Assembly: GCF_002261215.1 (NCBI RefSeq)
Contig: NZ_NEVS01000004.1
Coordinates: 682,001-746,000, forward strand
Length of the DNA: 64,000 nt
Direction: 5' to 3'
Source: Bordetella genomosp. 11
GTDB taxonomy: Bacteria > Pseudomonadota > Gammaproteobacteria > Burkholderiales > Burkholderiaceae_B
Positions 47,698-57,755 of the stretch are shown piece after piece. The notes under the pieces were generated by a model. That model had not been told where the DNA came from. It saw nothing but the letters and a program-made list of their open reading frames with translations, and made no database searches. Positions within the stretch are counted from its first letter, which is position 1. Each line of letters opens with the position of its first letter. The position numbers and the translations under genes are program-made.

Positions 47698-49260
47698 ATG
47701 GACGTAGTCGAACTGTCCCGCCTGCAATTCGCCCTGACGGCGATGTACCACTTCCTTTTCGTCCCGCTGACGCTGGGCCTGTCCTTCATTCTGGTCATCA
47801 TGGAGAGCATCTATGTGATGACCGACAAGCCCATCTGGCGGACGGTCACCCGCTTCTGGGCCACCATCTTCGGCATCAATTTCGTCCTGGGGGTGGCGAC
47901 CGGCCTGACCATGGAATTCGAGTTCGGCACCAACTGGTCCTATTACTCGCATTACGTGGGCGATATCTTCGGGGCGCCGTTGGCCATCGAGGGATTGATG
48001 GCCTTCTTCCTGGAGGCCACCTTCGTCGGCCTGATGTTCTTCGGCTGGGAACGCCTGAGCAAGCGCGGCCATCTGTTCGTGACTTTCATGGTGGCCCTGG
48101 GCTCCAATCTGTCGGCATTGTGGATCCTCATCGCCAATGGCTGGATGCAGAATCCGGTGGGCGCCATCTTCAATCCGGACACCATGCGCATGGAGGTCAG
48201 CAGCTTCCGCGAAGTGCTGTTCAATCCGGTTGCCCAGGCCAAGTTCGTCCATACCGTCAGCGCCGGCTACGCCACCGCATCGGTGTTCGTGCTGGGCATA
48301 TCCGCATGGATGCTGCTGCGCGGAAAATGGCGGGGCGTCGCGCAGCGCTCCTTCGCCGTGGCGGCTTCCTTCGGGCTCGCCTCCGCGCTCTCGGTAGTGG
48401 TGCTGGGCGACGAAAGCGGCTATGCGCTGACCGACAACCAGAAAATGAAGCTGGCCGCGCTGGAAGCCATGTGGGAAACCGAGCCGGCACCCGCGGCCTT
48501 CACTGCCTTCGGTATCCCCAGCCTGGCGGATCGCAAGACCTACGCGGAGGTGCAGATCCCCTACGTGCTGGGATTGATCGCCACGCGTTCCATCGACCGG
48601 CCCGTGGCCGGCATATTCGAGCTGGTCGCCGTCTCGCAGTCGCGTATCGAAAGCGGCGTGCAGGCCTACGATGCCCTGGAGCGCCTGAAGCGGGATCCCG
48701 GCGACACCGCCGCGCGCGCGCAGTTCGAACGGCACCGGCACGATCTGGGCTACGGCCTGCTGCTCAAACGCTACGTCGACGACCCGCGCAAGGCCGACGC
48801 CGCCACCATCGAGAAGGCCTCGTGGGACACCGTGCCCAATGTGCCGGTCATGTTCTGGGTCTTCCGCATCATGGCCCTGATCGGTTTCCTGCAGATCGCG
48901 GTATTCGGCGCGGCCTGCATCATGGCGGCGCGCAGGCGTTTCGATGCGCGCTGGCTGTTGCGCACCGCCATACTGATCATGCCCTTGCCCTGGATCGCGG
49001 CCGAAGCGGGCTGGGTCCTGGCTGAACTGGGCCGCCAACCCTGGGCGGTGGATGGCGTGCTGCCGACCTTCCTGGGCGTCTCCAGCCTGACCGTTGCCCA
49101 ATTGTGGACCACGATCGTCGGCTTCACGCTGTTGTACGGCGCGCTGGCCGTCGTCGAGGTCGGCCTGATCGTGCGCACCGTCAAGCGCGGTCCCTATGGC
49201 CATTACGAGCCGACGCCTCGGGCGCCGGACGCGACCGGTGGCCTGGCGGCCGCGGAATAA
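47698..49260 (+). CDS. cydA: cytochrome bd oxidase subunit I
   Basis: Quinol-oxidising subunit with hemes b558, b595 and d. The 520-residue protein has the heme-d/b595 ligand region around His18 in AMYHFLFVPLTLG, the b558 His in AKFVHTVSAGYATA, the Glu-rich helix EFEFGTNW, and GRQPWAVDGVLPT. The quinol-binding Q-loop is of moderate length. The ATG at 47698 starts at the family N-terminus. cydB follows 10 nt later. Confidence 0.97.
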   Translation: MDVVELSRLQFALTAMYHFLFVPLTLGLSFILVIMESIYVMTDKPIWRTVTRFWATIFGINFVLGVATGLTMEFEFGTNWSYYSHYVGDIFGAPLAIEGLMAFFLEATFVGLMFFGWERLSKRGHLFVTFMVALGSNLSALWILIANGWMQNPVGAIFNPDTMRMEVSSFREVLFNPVAQAKFVHTVSAGYATASVFVLGISAWMLLRGKWRGVAQRSFAVAASFGLASALSVVVLGDESGYALTDNQKMKLAALEAMWETEPAPAAFTAFGIPSLADRKTYAEVQIPYVLGLIATRSIDRPVAGIFELVAVSQSRIESGVQAYDALERLKRDPGDTAARAQFERHRHDLGYGLLLKRYVDDPRKADAATIEKASWDTVPNVPVMFWVFRIMALIGFLQIAVFGAACIMAARRRFDARWLLRTAILIMPLPWIAAEAGWVLAELGRQPWAVDGVLPTFLGVSSLTVAQLWTTIVGFTLLYGALAVVEVGLIVRTVKRGPYGHYEPTPRAPDATGGLAAAE

Positions 49261-49270
49261 GGAAACGGAT

Positions 49271-50419
49271 ATGGAAATTCCCCTCGATTACCCGACCCTG
49301 CGCGTCATTTGGTGGGCGCTGATGGGTGTGCTGCTGATAGGTTTCGCGCTGACCGACGGATACGATCTGGGTGTCGCGGCGCTACTGCCCTTCGTCGCGC
49401 GCGACGACCGGGAGAGACGCATGGCGATCAATGCCATCGCTCCCACGTGGGAAGGCAACCAGGTGTGGTTCATCCTGGGCGGCGGCGCGATTTTCGCGGC
49501 CTGGCCTTTCGTCTACGCCGTCAGCTTTTCCGGTTTCTACCTGGCCATGTTCCTGGTGCTGGCGGCGTTGATCCTGCGGCCGGTCGGATTCAAGTACCGT
49601 TCCAAGCGGACGGCCCCCGCCTGGCGCAGCGGCTGGGACTGGGCGCTGTTCGTGGGAGGCCTGGTTCCGGCGCTGGTCTTCGGCGTTGCCGTGGGCAACG
49701 TGCTGCTGGGTGTGCCGTTCCGCCTGGACGCGGACCTGCGCGCCACGTACGAGGGCGCCTTCCTGGGCCTGTTCACGCCGTTTTCGCTGCTCTGCGGCCT
49801 GCTGTCCGTGGCGATGCTTATCACCCATGGCGCCGCCTGGCTGACGATGAAGGTCGAGTATGGCGCGGTCCGCGACAGGGCGCGCCGCATCGGTTCGTTC
49901 GCGGCGCTGCTGGCGATCCTTCTCTTCGCCGCGGGGTACGTCTTCGCCGCGCATGGCGGCCTGGGCTATCGCCTGGAAGGGCTCGCCAATCCGGCGGGAC
50001 CCTCCAATCCGCTGCGTGCCGGCGCGGTTGCCGCTCCGGGCGCCTGGCTGGACAACTTCCGTGTCTATCCGTGGATGCTCGTGGCGCCCATCCTGGGCTT
50101 CGCCGGCGCGCTGCTGGCGCTGATCGGCATCAGGAGCGGCCGGGAATGGGCTGCCTTCGCCGGTTCGTCGCTGTCGGCGGTGGGCATCATCGCCACCGTG
50201 GGCCTGTCCATGTTCCCGTTCATCCTGCCCAGTAGCGTGGACCCGCGATCCAGCCTGACGGTATGGAACGCGTCCTCCAGCCATATGACGCTGTTCATCA
50301 TGCTGGTCGTGACGGTGGTATTCCTGCCCATCGTGCTGCTGTATACGGCATGGGCGTTCAAGGTGATGTGGGGACGGTCCACGATCAAGGCGCTGTCCAC
50401 CGATCCGGACCTTTACTGA
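49271..50419 (+). CDS. cydB: cytochrome bd oxidase subunit II
   Basis: The 382-residue partner of CydA, with about eight helices and the family landmarks GYDLGVAALLPF, PTWEGNQVWFI and a C-terminal YTAWAFKVMWG. It lies between cydA and cydX, each within 15 nt, in one operon. Confidence 0.97.
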   Translation: MEIPLDYPTLRVIWWALMGVLLIGFALTDGYDLGVAALLPFVARDDRERRMAINAIAPTWEGNQVWFILGGGAIFAAWPFVYAVSFSGFYLAMFLVLAALILRPVGFKYRSKRTAPAWRSGWDWALFVGGLVPALVFGVAVGNVLLGVPFRLDADLRATYEGAFLGLFTPFSLLCGLLSVAMLITHGAAWLTMKVEYGAVRDRARRIGSFAALLAILLFAAGYVFAAHGGLGYRLEGLANPAGPSNPLRAGAVAAPGAWLDNFRVYPWMLVAPILGFAGALLALIGIRSGREWAAFAGSSLSAVGIIATVGLSMFPFILPSSVDPRSSLTVWNASSSHMTLFIMLVVTVVFLPIVLLYTAWAFKVMWGRSTIKALSTDPDLY

Positions 50420-50434
50420 AACAGGGAGCGAGGC

Positions 50435-50551
50435 ATGTGGTATTTCGCGTGGGTGCTGGGGCTGGGCCTGGCGGTGTGTTTCGGCATCCTGAACGGAATC
50501 TGGCTGGAGTATCACCAGCTCGACGGCGCCGAGACGGGGCGGGAAGAGTAA
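50435..50551 (+). CDS. cydX: cytochrome bd small subunit CydX
   Basis: A 38-residue single-helix protein starting MWYFAWVLGLGLAVCFGILN, matching the CydX/YbgT pattern MWYFxWxLGxxxA followed by NxxWLE. CydX stabilises the hemes of cytochrome bd. A ribosome site GGGAGCGAGG precedes the ATG, 15 nt after cydB. Confidence 0.95.
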   Translation: MWYFAWVLGLGLAVCFGILNGIWLEYHQLDGAETGREE

Positions 50552-50555
50552 AGCC

Positions 50556-50592
50556 GAGGCCCGGGAATCGCTCGATGGAATCCCGGGGCCTC
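50556..50592 (+). terminator. hairpin ending cydABX
   Basis: GAGGCCCGGGA (50556-50566) pairs with 50581-50592 with one bulged G. No T-run follows. It lies 5 nt after cydX and could also serve the convergent HxlR gene. Confidence 0.5.
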
Positions 50593-50633
50593 GCCGCGGG
50601 CGGCGCGAGCCGCGCGGCGAGTCGCCTGTTCCG

Positions 50634-51146
50634 TCAGCTTTTGCCGGTCGTTTTTGCCGCGCGCTTTCGTCCGCTCGGGGGTTGCCGGCGCGACGCTTTC
50701 GGCGGCGGATGGATAACCATCGTGTCTTCCGGCGTCAATACCCGGCCATCCTGCGAGCGGAGCTCCAGCGCCTGGACCGGGCTACCCGTCTCTTTGTCGA
50801 CGAGAACGACGCGCGCCTCGTCCGGTTCGAAGAAATACGCATCGCCCCATTGACGCAGGGCGACCAGCAGCGTGAACAGGCCGCGTCCTTTTTCCGTGAG
50901 TACGTAGTCCTGGTATGCGCTGCCGTCGGCGGCGGGGCGTGTCTCCATGATGCCGTGTTCCACGAGATTGCGCAGCCGGACCGACAGGATGTTTTTCGCC
51001 AGTCCCAGGCTTCGTTGGAATTCGCCGAAACGGCGCAAACCATCGAACGCGTCACGGACGATCAGCAAAGACCACCAATCGCCGATCGCGTCCAATGGTC
51101 GCGCGACACCGCAAAGCGCATCCCCGTGGCTGGTTCGCTTGACCAT
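50634..51146 (-). CDS. HxlR-family transcriptional regulator
   Basis: A 170-residue MarR-fold DNA-binding protein. The winged-helix HxlR domain spans about residues 10-105 with the early Cys12 (ALCGVARPLDAIGDWWSLLI) that some members use as a redox or electrophile sensor, and FGEFQRSLGLAKNILSVRL. An unusual tail of about 65 residues ends in a very basic stretch. The ATG at 51146 follows AAAGGA. Targets unknown; it converges on the cyd operon. Confidence 0.9.
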   Translation of the reverse strand: MVKRTSHGDALCGVARPLDAIGDWWSLLIVRDAFDGLRRFGEFQRSLGLAKNILSVRLRNLVEHGIMETRPAADGSAYQDYVLTEKGRGLFTLLVALRQWGDAYFFEPDEARVVLVDKETGSPVQALELRSQDGRVLTPEDTMVIHPPPKASRRQPPSGRKRAAKTTGKS

Positions 51147-51389
51147 CCGTCTTTCCTTTCCGATCGAGTATGCACGGGCACCCGTTGGCGTCCCTCGTGC
51201 CGTAGTTGCAATGTAAAACCACGCTCGATGCAACGCAACTGGGTTCGCTTTGAAGTCAGATCGGCCGTCGTCATATCCACCGGCAGAAACGCCGCATGAA
51301 CGCATACGCAGATCGGGGGCGATCCCGCCCCGTTTGCGCACTTTTCTCGAACAGACCTGAACGAGCTTCTCCGGCGCGGCGCCGGCCAA

Positions 51390-51421
51390 AAGAAAAGGGC
51401 GCTCCGTCGGGAGCGCCCTTT
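51390..51421 (-). terminator. intrinsic terminator of glnK-amtB
   Basis: AAAGGGCGCTCC (51394-51405) pairs perfectly with 51410-51421. Read on the minus strand the arm runs on into TTTTCTTTTGG, a good T-tract, 39 nt after the amtB stop. Confidence 0.85.
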
Positions 51422-51459
51422 CCACTTCGGGATTGCCTTATACGAGGCGATTCATGCGT

Positions 51460-52698
51460 TTAGCTGTGATAAGCGGATTCGCCGTGGCAGGTCGTGTCCA
51501 GACCCTCGCGTTCGACGTCTTCCGGCACGCGCAGGCCGCACACCATGTCGGCGATCTTATAGGCGATCCAGGCGACGACGCCGGACCACACCAGCGTCAG
51601 CACGACGCCTTCGAACTGCACCCACAGCTGGCCACCGATCTCGCCGGCCGTCTTCAGGCCGGGGCCGCCCAGCACCTGGGCATTGAACACGCCAGTCAGC
51701 AGCGCGCCGGTGATACCGCCCACGCCGTGCACGCCGAACACGTCCAGCGCATCGTCGGCCTTGAGCAGGCGCTTGAGGCCGTTGACGCCCCACACGCAGA
51801 TGATGCCGCCCGCGATGCCGATGATGAAGGCACCGACCATGCCGACCAGTCCCGCGGCCGGCGTAATCGCCACCAGGCCGGCGACGGCGCCGGAGGCCGC
51901 ACCCAGCATGGAAGGCTTGCCCTTCAGCGCCCATTCCGTGAACAGCCATGCCAGCACGGCGGCGGCGGTGGCGATCATCGTGTTGAAGAAGGCCAGCGTG
52001 GCCTGCTCATTGGACATCAGCGCGGAACCCGCATTGAAGCCGAACCAGCCGGTCCACAGCAGCGAAGCGCCGATCATCACCATGGGAAGGTTGTGCGGCT
52101 GCATGGACTCGCGACCGTAGCCCACGCGCTTGCCGATGACATAGGCGCCAACCAGGCCGGCGATACCGGCGTTGATGTGCACCACGGTGCCGCCCGCGAA
52201 GTCCAGGGCGCCCTTGGCGTTCATCAGGCCGGGCACGGTGGGCGAAGCGAACCACACCATGTGCGCGATCGGCACGTAGGCGAAGGTAAACCAGATCACG
52301 GTGAACAGCAGCACCGCGGAAAAGCGCGCGCGTTCGGCGAAGCTACCGACGATCAGGGCGCAGGTAATGCCGGCGAACGTCGCCTGGAAGGACGCGAACA
52401 GGAGTTCGGTCAGCGATCCCGTCATGGCGTACTTGCCGTCGGCGGGGGAGAACATGCCCGAGAAAAAGACGCGGGAGAAGCCACCAAAGAAGGCGTTACC
52501 CTCAGTGAAGGCAAGCGAATAGCCGTAGACGAACCACAACACCAGGCCAACGACGAAAGTCCCCATCACCTGCATCAGGACCGACAATACATTCTTGCTG
52601 CGTACCAGTCCGCCGTAGAACAGGGCGAGGCCGGGCACTGCCATCATCAACACCAGCAGTGTCGAGACCAGCATCCACGAGATATCTGCTTTATCCAT
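51460..52698 (-). CDS. amtB: ammonium transporter AmtB
   Basis: A 412-residue Amt/Rh channel with eleven predicted helices. Landmarks are AGFALFYGG-type start (PGLALFYGGLVRSKN), DFAGGTVVHINAGIAGLVGA with the pore His, and HGVGGITGALLTGV with the second pore His. The cytoplasmic tail is the GlnK-binding site in relatives. It lies 33 nt downstream of glnK in one operon. Confidence 0.97.
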   Translation of the reverse strand: MDKADISWMLVSTLLVLMMAVPGLALFYGGLVRSKNVLSVLMQVMGTFVVGLVLWFVYGYSLAFTEGNAFFGGFSRVFFSGMFSPADGKYAMTGSLTELLFASFQATFAGITCALIVGSFAERARFSAVLLFTVIWFTFAYVPIAHMVWFASPTVPGLMNAKGALDFAGGTVVHINAGIAGLVGAYVIGKRVGYGRESMQPHNLPMVMIGASLLWTGWFGFNAGSALMSNEQATLAFFNTMIATAAAVLAWLFTEWALKGKPSMLGAASGAVAGLVAITPAAGLVGMVGAFIIGIAGGIICVWGVNGLKRLLKADDALDVFGVHGVGGITGALLTGVFNAQVLGGPGLKTAGEIGGQLWVQFEGVVLTLVWSGVVAWIAYKIADMVCGLRVPEDVEREGLDTTCHGESAYHS

Positions 52699-52731
52699 TT
52701 GTTATGGCTCCAGTAGCGTCCTTATTGGTGT

Positions 52732-53280
<549 letters not shown>

Positions 53281-53469
53281 TTATGTAGCAAATTGCTGCG
53301 GTACGGCCGCTCGAAGGCGGCGTCGCCGGGGGCATTGCTCACACAGGTAACACTCTGCGACCGGTTGCCCATATGGGTTCCCGGCGGTATCCGCTTCCGC
53401 CTGGCATTCGCGCCCCGGCGCCCGACGCTCTACACTGACGGCTATCGACGGATTCGGTGTGAGGAAGCC

Positions 53470-53754
53470 ATGAACGCCACGCAATGGATGGAAGACCTGC
53501 AGAAAAACATTTCGGACCTGATCGCCCGCAGTCCCGCGGCCGACCTGGAACGCAATGTGCGCGCCATGATGGCCCAGGGATTTTCGCGGCTGGACCTGGT
53601 GACCCGTGAAGAATTCGATGTGCAGGCGGAGCTGCTCGCCCGCACCGTGGCCCGGGCCGACCAGCTGGCCGCCCAGGTAAGCGCGTTGGAAGCCCGCATC
53701 AATGCGCTGGAAGCCGAGCAGGGAAAGAGAACGTCCTCCTCCATCCAGGAGTAG
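53470..53754 (+). CDS. ubiK: ubiquinone biosynthesis accessory factor UbiK
   Basis: A 94-residue BMFP-domain (YqiC) protein that assists UbiJ in aerobic ubiquinone synthesis. The N-terminal amphipathic part (WMEDLQKNISDLI) and the block GFSRLDLVTREEFDVQAELL match the family; residues about 60-88 form a coiled coil that trimerises in relatives. GAGGAAG precedes the ATG. It is divergent from glnK. In relatives comM follows; here the catabolic cassette does. Confidence 0.93.
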   Translation: MNATQWMEDLQKNISDLIARSPAADLERNVRAMMAQGFSRLDLVTREEFDVQAELLARTVARADQLAAQVSALEARINALEAEQGKRTSSSIQE

Positions 53755-53772
53755 GGCTGGCGTCTACGGCTT

Positions 53773-54801
53773 TCAGCAACCCCGCGGGACGCGGGGCGCG
53801 GTATTCGCCGGTTCCCGTGCTTCGGACGGCGATCCCGCATGGGTTTCGGCCTGGCGCGTCAGGAATTGCCGCGTGAGGAATTCCAGCAGCGTGCGCGCGG
53901 ACGCCGATAGGGTGTGTTCGGATCGATAGGCAATCAGGATGCGCTTATTGGCCCATGCGTCCGACAGGGGCACCGCGACGATATTCAGGATGTCCTGGTA
54001 CATATCGGCCAGCTGTTTCAGCACGAAGGAAATCCCCAATCCGGCGTGCACCATGCGGCACAAGGCGTCGAAGCTATTGACGCGTATCTTCATGCGAATG
54101 TCCCTGCCGATCAGCGCGGCCTGTTGCGCCAGTTTGGCGTTGTAGGCGCTTTCCGCGTGCAGCCCGATCAGGGGCTCGTCCAGGACGTCGGCGAAACTTA
54201 GCGTGCGCAGGCGCGCCATGGGATGCGCGCGCGGGAAGATGGCAACCAGGCTGTCCTCTCGATACGGGCGGCTGACCGCCGCGGCTTCGCCCAGGTACCA
54301 GTCGTTGCCGATGCCCAGGTCCGCGGTGCCGTCCTCCACGCATTTCAGGATTTCGCCGCCGCGCTTTTCTTCCAGTTCGATGTCGACGTCCGGATACGTT
54401 TGCGAAAAGGCCGCGATGTCCTCGGGCAGGTATTGATCGATCGACGAGATATTGGCGACGACGCGCACGGTGCCTTGCAGTCCCGAGGCGAAACGGCCCA
54501 GCGCCGTGCCCATGTGTTGCAGTTCCGCGAGCGCCGCCGCCGCGTGGCGCAGCACGGTTTCTCCCGCCGCGGTCGGCGTAATGCCGCGCGGCGAACGGTA
54601 GAGCAGCGGGACGCCCACGGTTTTTTCCAGGTCCGAAATCCTGCGGCTGACGGCCGAAGGCACGATGCAGGCGCGCGCGGCTGCCGCCGCGATGCTGCGC
54701 GCCTCGCAGGCGTCGACGAACAGCCGCAGCGAAGTCAGGTCCAGCCTGCGCATCAGGGGATCCAGCGTCCCCCCGCCTGGCGATGTGCCGTGTGGGTCCA
54801 T
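53773..54801 (-). CDS. LysR-family transcriptional regulator
   Basis: A 342-residue LysR regulator: N-terminal helix-turn-helix (about 20-80, LTSLRLFVDACEARSIAAAA and PSAVSRRISDLEK) and a C-terminal effector domain. The ATG at 54801 has GAGGAG seven bases upstream. It is divergent from the AtuA-like gene by 199 nt and is the probable local regulator of that cassette. Confidence 0.94.
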   Translation of the reverse strand: MDPHGTSPGGGTLDPLMRRLDLTSLRLFVDACEARSIAAAAARACIVPSAVSRRISDLEKTVGVPLLYRSPRGITPTAAGETVLRHAAAALAELQHMGTALGRFASGLQGTVRVVANISSIDQYLPEDIAAFSQTYPDVDIELEEKRGGEILKCVEDGTADLGIGNDWYLGEAAAVSRPYREDSLVAIFPRAHPMARLRTLSFADVLDEPLIGLHAESAYNAKLAQQAALIGRDIRMKIRVNSFDALCRMVHAGLGISFVLKQLADMYQDILNIVAVPLSDAWANKRILIAYRSEHTLSASARTLLEFLTRQFLTRQAETHAGSPSEAREPANTAPRVPRGC

Positions 54802-55000
54802 GGTGTCTCCTCTTGTTATCCGCGCGAAGATCGCGTCGTGCCGAACCGGCATGCCCCCCCTCTTGAAAGAGCGCTTGCCGCCAGGTGCCGCAGGGACGAA
54901 AGTGCCGGTCTGCCACCGCGACGAATCGACATCATTCCATAAAACGCCGGGGGCGGCCCAGCAGGACGGTGAGTGCCCGATGGCGCGAGGAGACAGGCAC

Positions 55001-56362
55001 ATGACGAAAGAAGTACGGATGGTTTCCGCCAGTGGAATCCTGGGATATGGATTTCCGGAAGCGTCGCTGGCCAAGGCCCTGGAGGCGCGGCCGCACATGA
55101 TCGGCGTCGATGGCGGCAGTTCGGATCCCGGCCCGCATTACCTGGGTTCCGGCAAGACGCTGAATTCCGCGCTGCAGATGAAGCGCGACATGCGCTTGCT
55201 GTTGCGCGGGGCCATGGCGCTGGACATCCCGATGATGATAGGCACCTCCGGCGGCGCCGGCGGCGAGCCGCACCTGCAGGCCTGCGCGGCGCTCGTACGC
55301 GAGATCGCGCGGGAAGAGGGCATGCATTTCAGGATGGCGCTGATCCATGCCGAGCAGGACAAGGAAAGCCTGAAGGCCGGTATCCGTGCCGGCCGCGTGC
55401 ACCCGCTGGGCAAGGCCGCGCCCTTGTCCGAGGACACCGTGGACCGCGCGGAGCGCATCGTCGGCATGATGGGGCCCGAACCGCACCTGGCGGCGCTGCG
55501 CGCCGGCGCCCAGGTCATCCTGGCCGGCCGCGGGACCGATCCCGCGCCATGGGTCGCGCTGGCCACCCACCATGGGATCCCGCCGGCTCCGGCATGGTAC
55601 GCGGGCAAGCTGCTGGAATGCGCTTGCAATGCCGCCCTGCCCAAGAAGCATGATTGCCTGGTCGCCACGGTGGGCCAGGACTATGTGGAAGTGGAGCCCG
55701 CCAACCCCGAGCTGCGCTGCACGCCTTTGTCGGTGTCCGTGCAGGCCTTGCATGAAAGCGCCAGTCCCATCGTGCGCCATGAACCGGGCGGCGTACTGGA
55801 TACCAGCGCGTGCGCGATGCAGGCCGTATCCGACCGCCGGGTGCGCATATCGGGCATGCAGTGGAGGGCGCAGCCTTACACCATCAAGCTGGAAGCCGCG
55901 GCGCGTTCGGGCTACAGCGCCATCGCCTTTGCCGGCACGCGCGATCCCGGGCTGATCGGCCAGCTGGACAGCTTTATCGCGGCCGTGACCGAAGCGTCGC
56001 ACACCAAGATCGCGGCGCTGGGCATCCCCCGCGACCGCTACCGCATCGTGATCCGGCTGTACGGCAAGGATGGCGTGATGGGCGAGTGGGAGCCGTTGCG
56101 CGGCATGCGCAGCCACGAGATCGGCATCCTGGCCGAAGCGGTGGGCGAAACGCAGGAGATCGCCAATGCCGCGCTGGCGCTGACCCGCGTGACCTTGTTG
56201 CACAGCGATTTCCCCGGCCGGCTGTGCCGCGAAGGCAACATGGCGTTCCCCTTTTCGCCATCGGATATCGAGCGCGGCGCGGTGTACGAGTTCACCATGC
56301 AGCACGTCATTCGCACCGACGACCCGCTGGGGATGTTCCCCGTCGAGTACGAGACGGTCTAG
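55001..56362 (+). CDS. AtuA-like (DUF1446) protein
   Basis: A 453-residue protein of the acyclic-terpene-utilisation AtuA/DUF1446 family. Recognisable blocks are RPHMIGVDGGSSDPGPHYLG near residue 30, IGTSGGAGGEPHL, ILAGRGTDPAPW and a C-terminal SHEIGILAEAVGETQEIANA. AtuA is needed for citronellol breakdown in Pseudomonas, but its reaction is not established and most relatives have other contexts. GAGGAG lies eight bases before the ATG at 55001. The next gene encodes its frequent companion DUF4387. Confidence 0.85.
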   Translation: MTKEVRMVSASGILGYGFPEASLAKALEARPHMIGVDGGSSDPGPHYLGSGKTLNSALQMKRDMRLLLRGAMALDIPMMIGTSGGAGGEPHLQACAALVREIAREEGMHFRMALIHAEQDKESLKAGIRAGRVHPLGKAAPLSEDTVDRAERIVGMMGPEPHLAALRAGAQVILAGRGTDPAPWVALATHHGIPPAPAWYAGKLLECACNAALPKKHDCLVATVGQDYVEVEPANPELRCTPLSVSVQALHESASPIVRHEPGGVLDTSACAMQAVSDRRVRISGMQWRAQPYTIKLEAAARSGYSAIAFAGTRDPGLIGQLDSFIAAVTEASHTKIAALGIPRDRYRIVIRLYGKDGVMGEWEPLRGMRSHEIGILAEAVGETQEIANAALALTRVTLLHSDFPGRLCREGNMAFPFSPSDIERGAVYEFTMQHVIRTDDPLGMFPVEYETV

Positions 56363-56445
56363 GGCCGTCATCGCCCCGGTGCCGCATGCCGGCGAAGCTT
56401 CCCGCAGGGCTTTCGGCGCCACGGTCCATGAGCAAGGATTCCGCA

Positions 56446-56757
56446 ATGATCAAACTGAAAGACATCGCCAAGGCCTGCAAGAGCAAGAATGCCGGCCCGT
56501 TCGAATTGACCCTGGACATCATGTTCGACAGCGAGGAGACCTTCGAGAAAGTGCGCCGCACCGGCGTCATCACGCGCGAGCGCATCGCCTCGCTGTATGG
56601 CGTATCGCCGGACGACGTGCTGTTCACGGAATATCCGCCCGCGCTCGCTTTCAAGGCAACCCTGCCGCGGCGCGTCGTGTCGGGCGCCATCGGCGATACC
56701 GACGTCTACGGCGCCCAGCAGCACGCGCCGCTGCTGGACCTGGAACTGCCGCTGTAG
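56446..56757 (+). CDS. DUF4387 family protein
   Basis: A 103-residue protein starting MIKLKDIAKACKSKNAGPFE, typical of DUF4387, which is usually encoded next to or fused with AtuA-like proteins; a two-subunit enzyme is a reasonable inference. AAGGA lies eight bases before the ATG at 56446; an in-frame ATG at 56428 is possible. Function unknown. Confidence 0.85.
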   Translation: MIKLKDIAKACKSKNAGPFELTLDIMFDSEETFEKVRRTGVITRERIASLYGVSPDDVLFTEYPPALAFKATLPRRVVSGAIGDTDVYGAQQHAPLLDLELPL

Positions 56758-56791
56758 CGTTCGCCAAGCGCCGATACCGAAGGAGACCGCC

Positions 56792-57712
56792 ATGTACGCC
56801 GCGCCGCCCGCCGTGAAGACGGACGTGTTCACCCGCATCCCGGACCGATACCGCAAGGCCGGCCAACTGTCGGAGGAACGCCTGCGTGCCGGCAAGGGCA
56901 CGCGGACCACGGACAGCTATATCGAGGGACCGTCCTTCGACAGGAACGGCAATCTGTACCTGGTCGACATCGCCTTCGGCCTGATCTTCCGCGTGTCGCC
57001 GTCGGGCGAGGTCGCGCAGCTGATCGAGTACGACGGCGAACCCAACGGCTTGAAGATCCATCGCGACGGGCGCATCTTCGTCGCCGACCACAAGAACGGG
57101 ATTCTGCTGCTGGATCCGGACGCGGGCACCGTCGCGCCGTATATCCGCAGGGCCCGCACCGAAGGCTTCAAGGGCCCCAACGACCTGTTCTTCTCCGCCC
57201 ATGGCGATCTTTACTTCACCGACCAGGGCCAGACCGGGCTGCAGGACCCGTCCGGACGCGTGTACCGGCAGGGCGCGGACGGCTACCTCGAATGCCTGCT
57301 GGACAACGTGCCCAGTCCCAACGGCATCGTGATGAATCCGTCGGAGACCATGCTTTACGTGGCGGCAACGCGCGGCAACTGTGTCTGGCGGGCCATGGTG
57401 CTGCCGGACCGGTCGTTGACGCGCGTGGGGCTGTTCGTACAGATGTCCGGCGGCAGCGGACCGGATGGCATGGCGGTGGACCAGGCGGGCAATCTGTACG
57501 TCGCGCATGCGGGCATGGGCGCGGTATGGAAGTTTTCGCCGCGCGGCGAGCCGTTGCTGCGCATCGACTCGTGCATGGGGCATATGACGACCAATATCGC
57601 CTTCGGTGGCAAGGACAACCGCGACTTGTACATCACCGAGTCGGAAAGCGGCAGCGTCCTGGTCGCCCGCATGGAAACACCTGGGCAGCCCATGTATTCG
57701 CACGCCGCATAA
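56792..57712 (+). CDS. SMP-30/gluconolactonase-family hydrolase
   Basis: A 306-residue six-bladed beta-propeller lactonase. The metal-binding Glu (SYIEGPSFDRNGNLYLVD), Asn (VPSPNGIVMNPSE) and Asp (GPDGMAVDQAGNLYVA) of the family are in place. Such enzymes open sugar-acid lactones. GGAGACC precedes the ATG at 56792, 34 nt after the DUF4387 gene. Confidence 0.9.
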   Translation: MYAAPPAVKTDVFTRIPDRYRKAGQLSEERLRAGKGTRTTDSYIEGPSFDRNGNLYLVDIAFGLIFRVSPSGEVAQLIEYDGEPNGLKIHRDGRIFVADHKNGILLLDPDAGTVAPYIRRARTEGFKGPNDLFFSAHGDLYFTDQGQTGLQDPSGRVYRQGADGYLECLLDNVPSPNGIVMNPSETMLYVAATRGNCVWRAMVLPDRSLTRVGLFVQMSGGSGPDGMAVDQAGNLYVAHAGMGAVWKFSPRGEPLLRIDSCMGHMTTNIAFGGKDNRDLYITESESGSVLVARMETPGQPMYSHAA

Positions 57713-57755
57713 GGACGCCCGCGGGCGAACGACATCGACATTCACAGGAATCATC

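Noticed and set aside
55001..56362. Assigning the AtuA-like gene to citronellol/terpene degradation
   Set aside because: None of the other atu genes is present; the neighbours point to sugar-acid or hydroxyacid chemistry.
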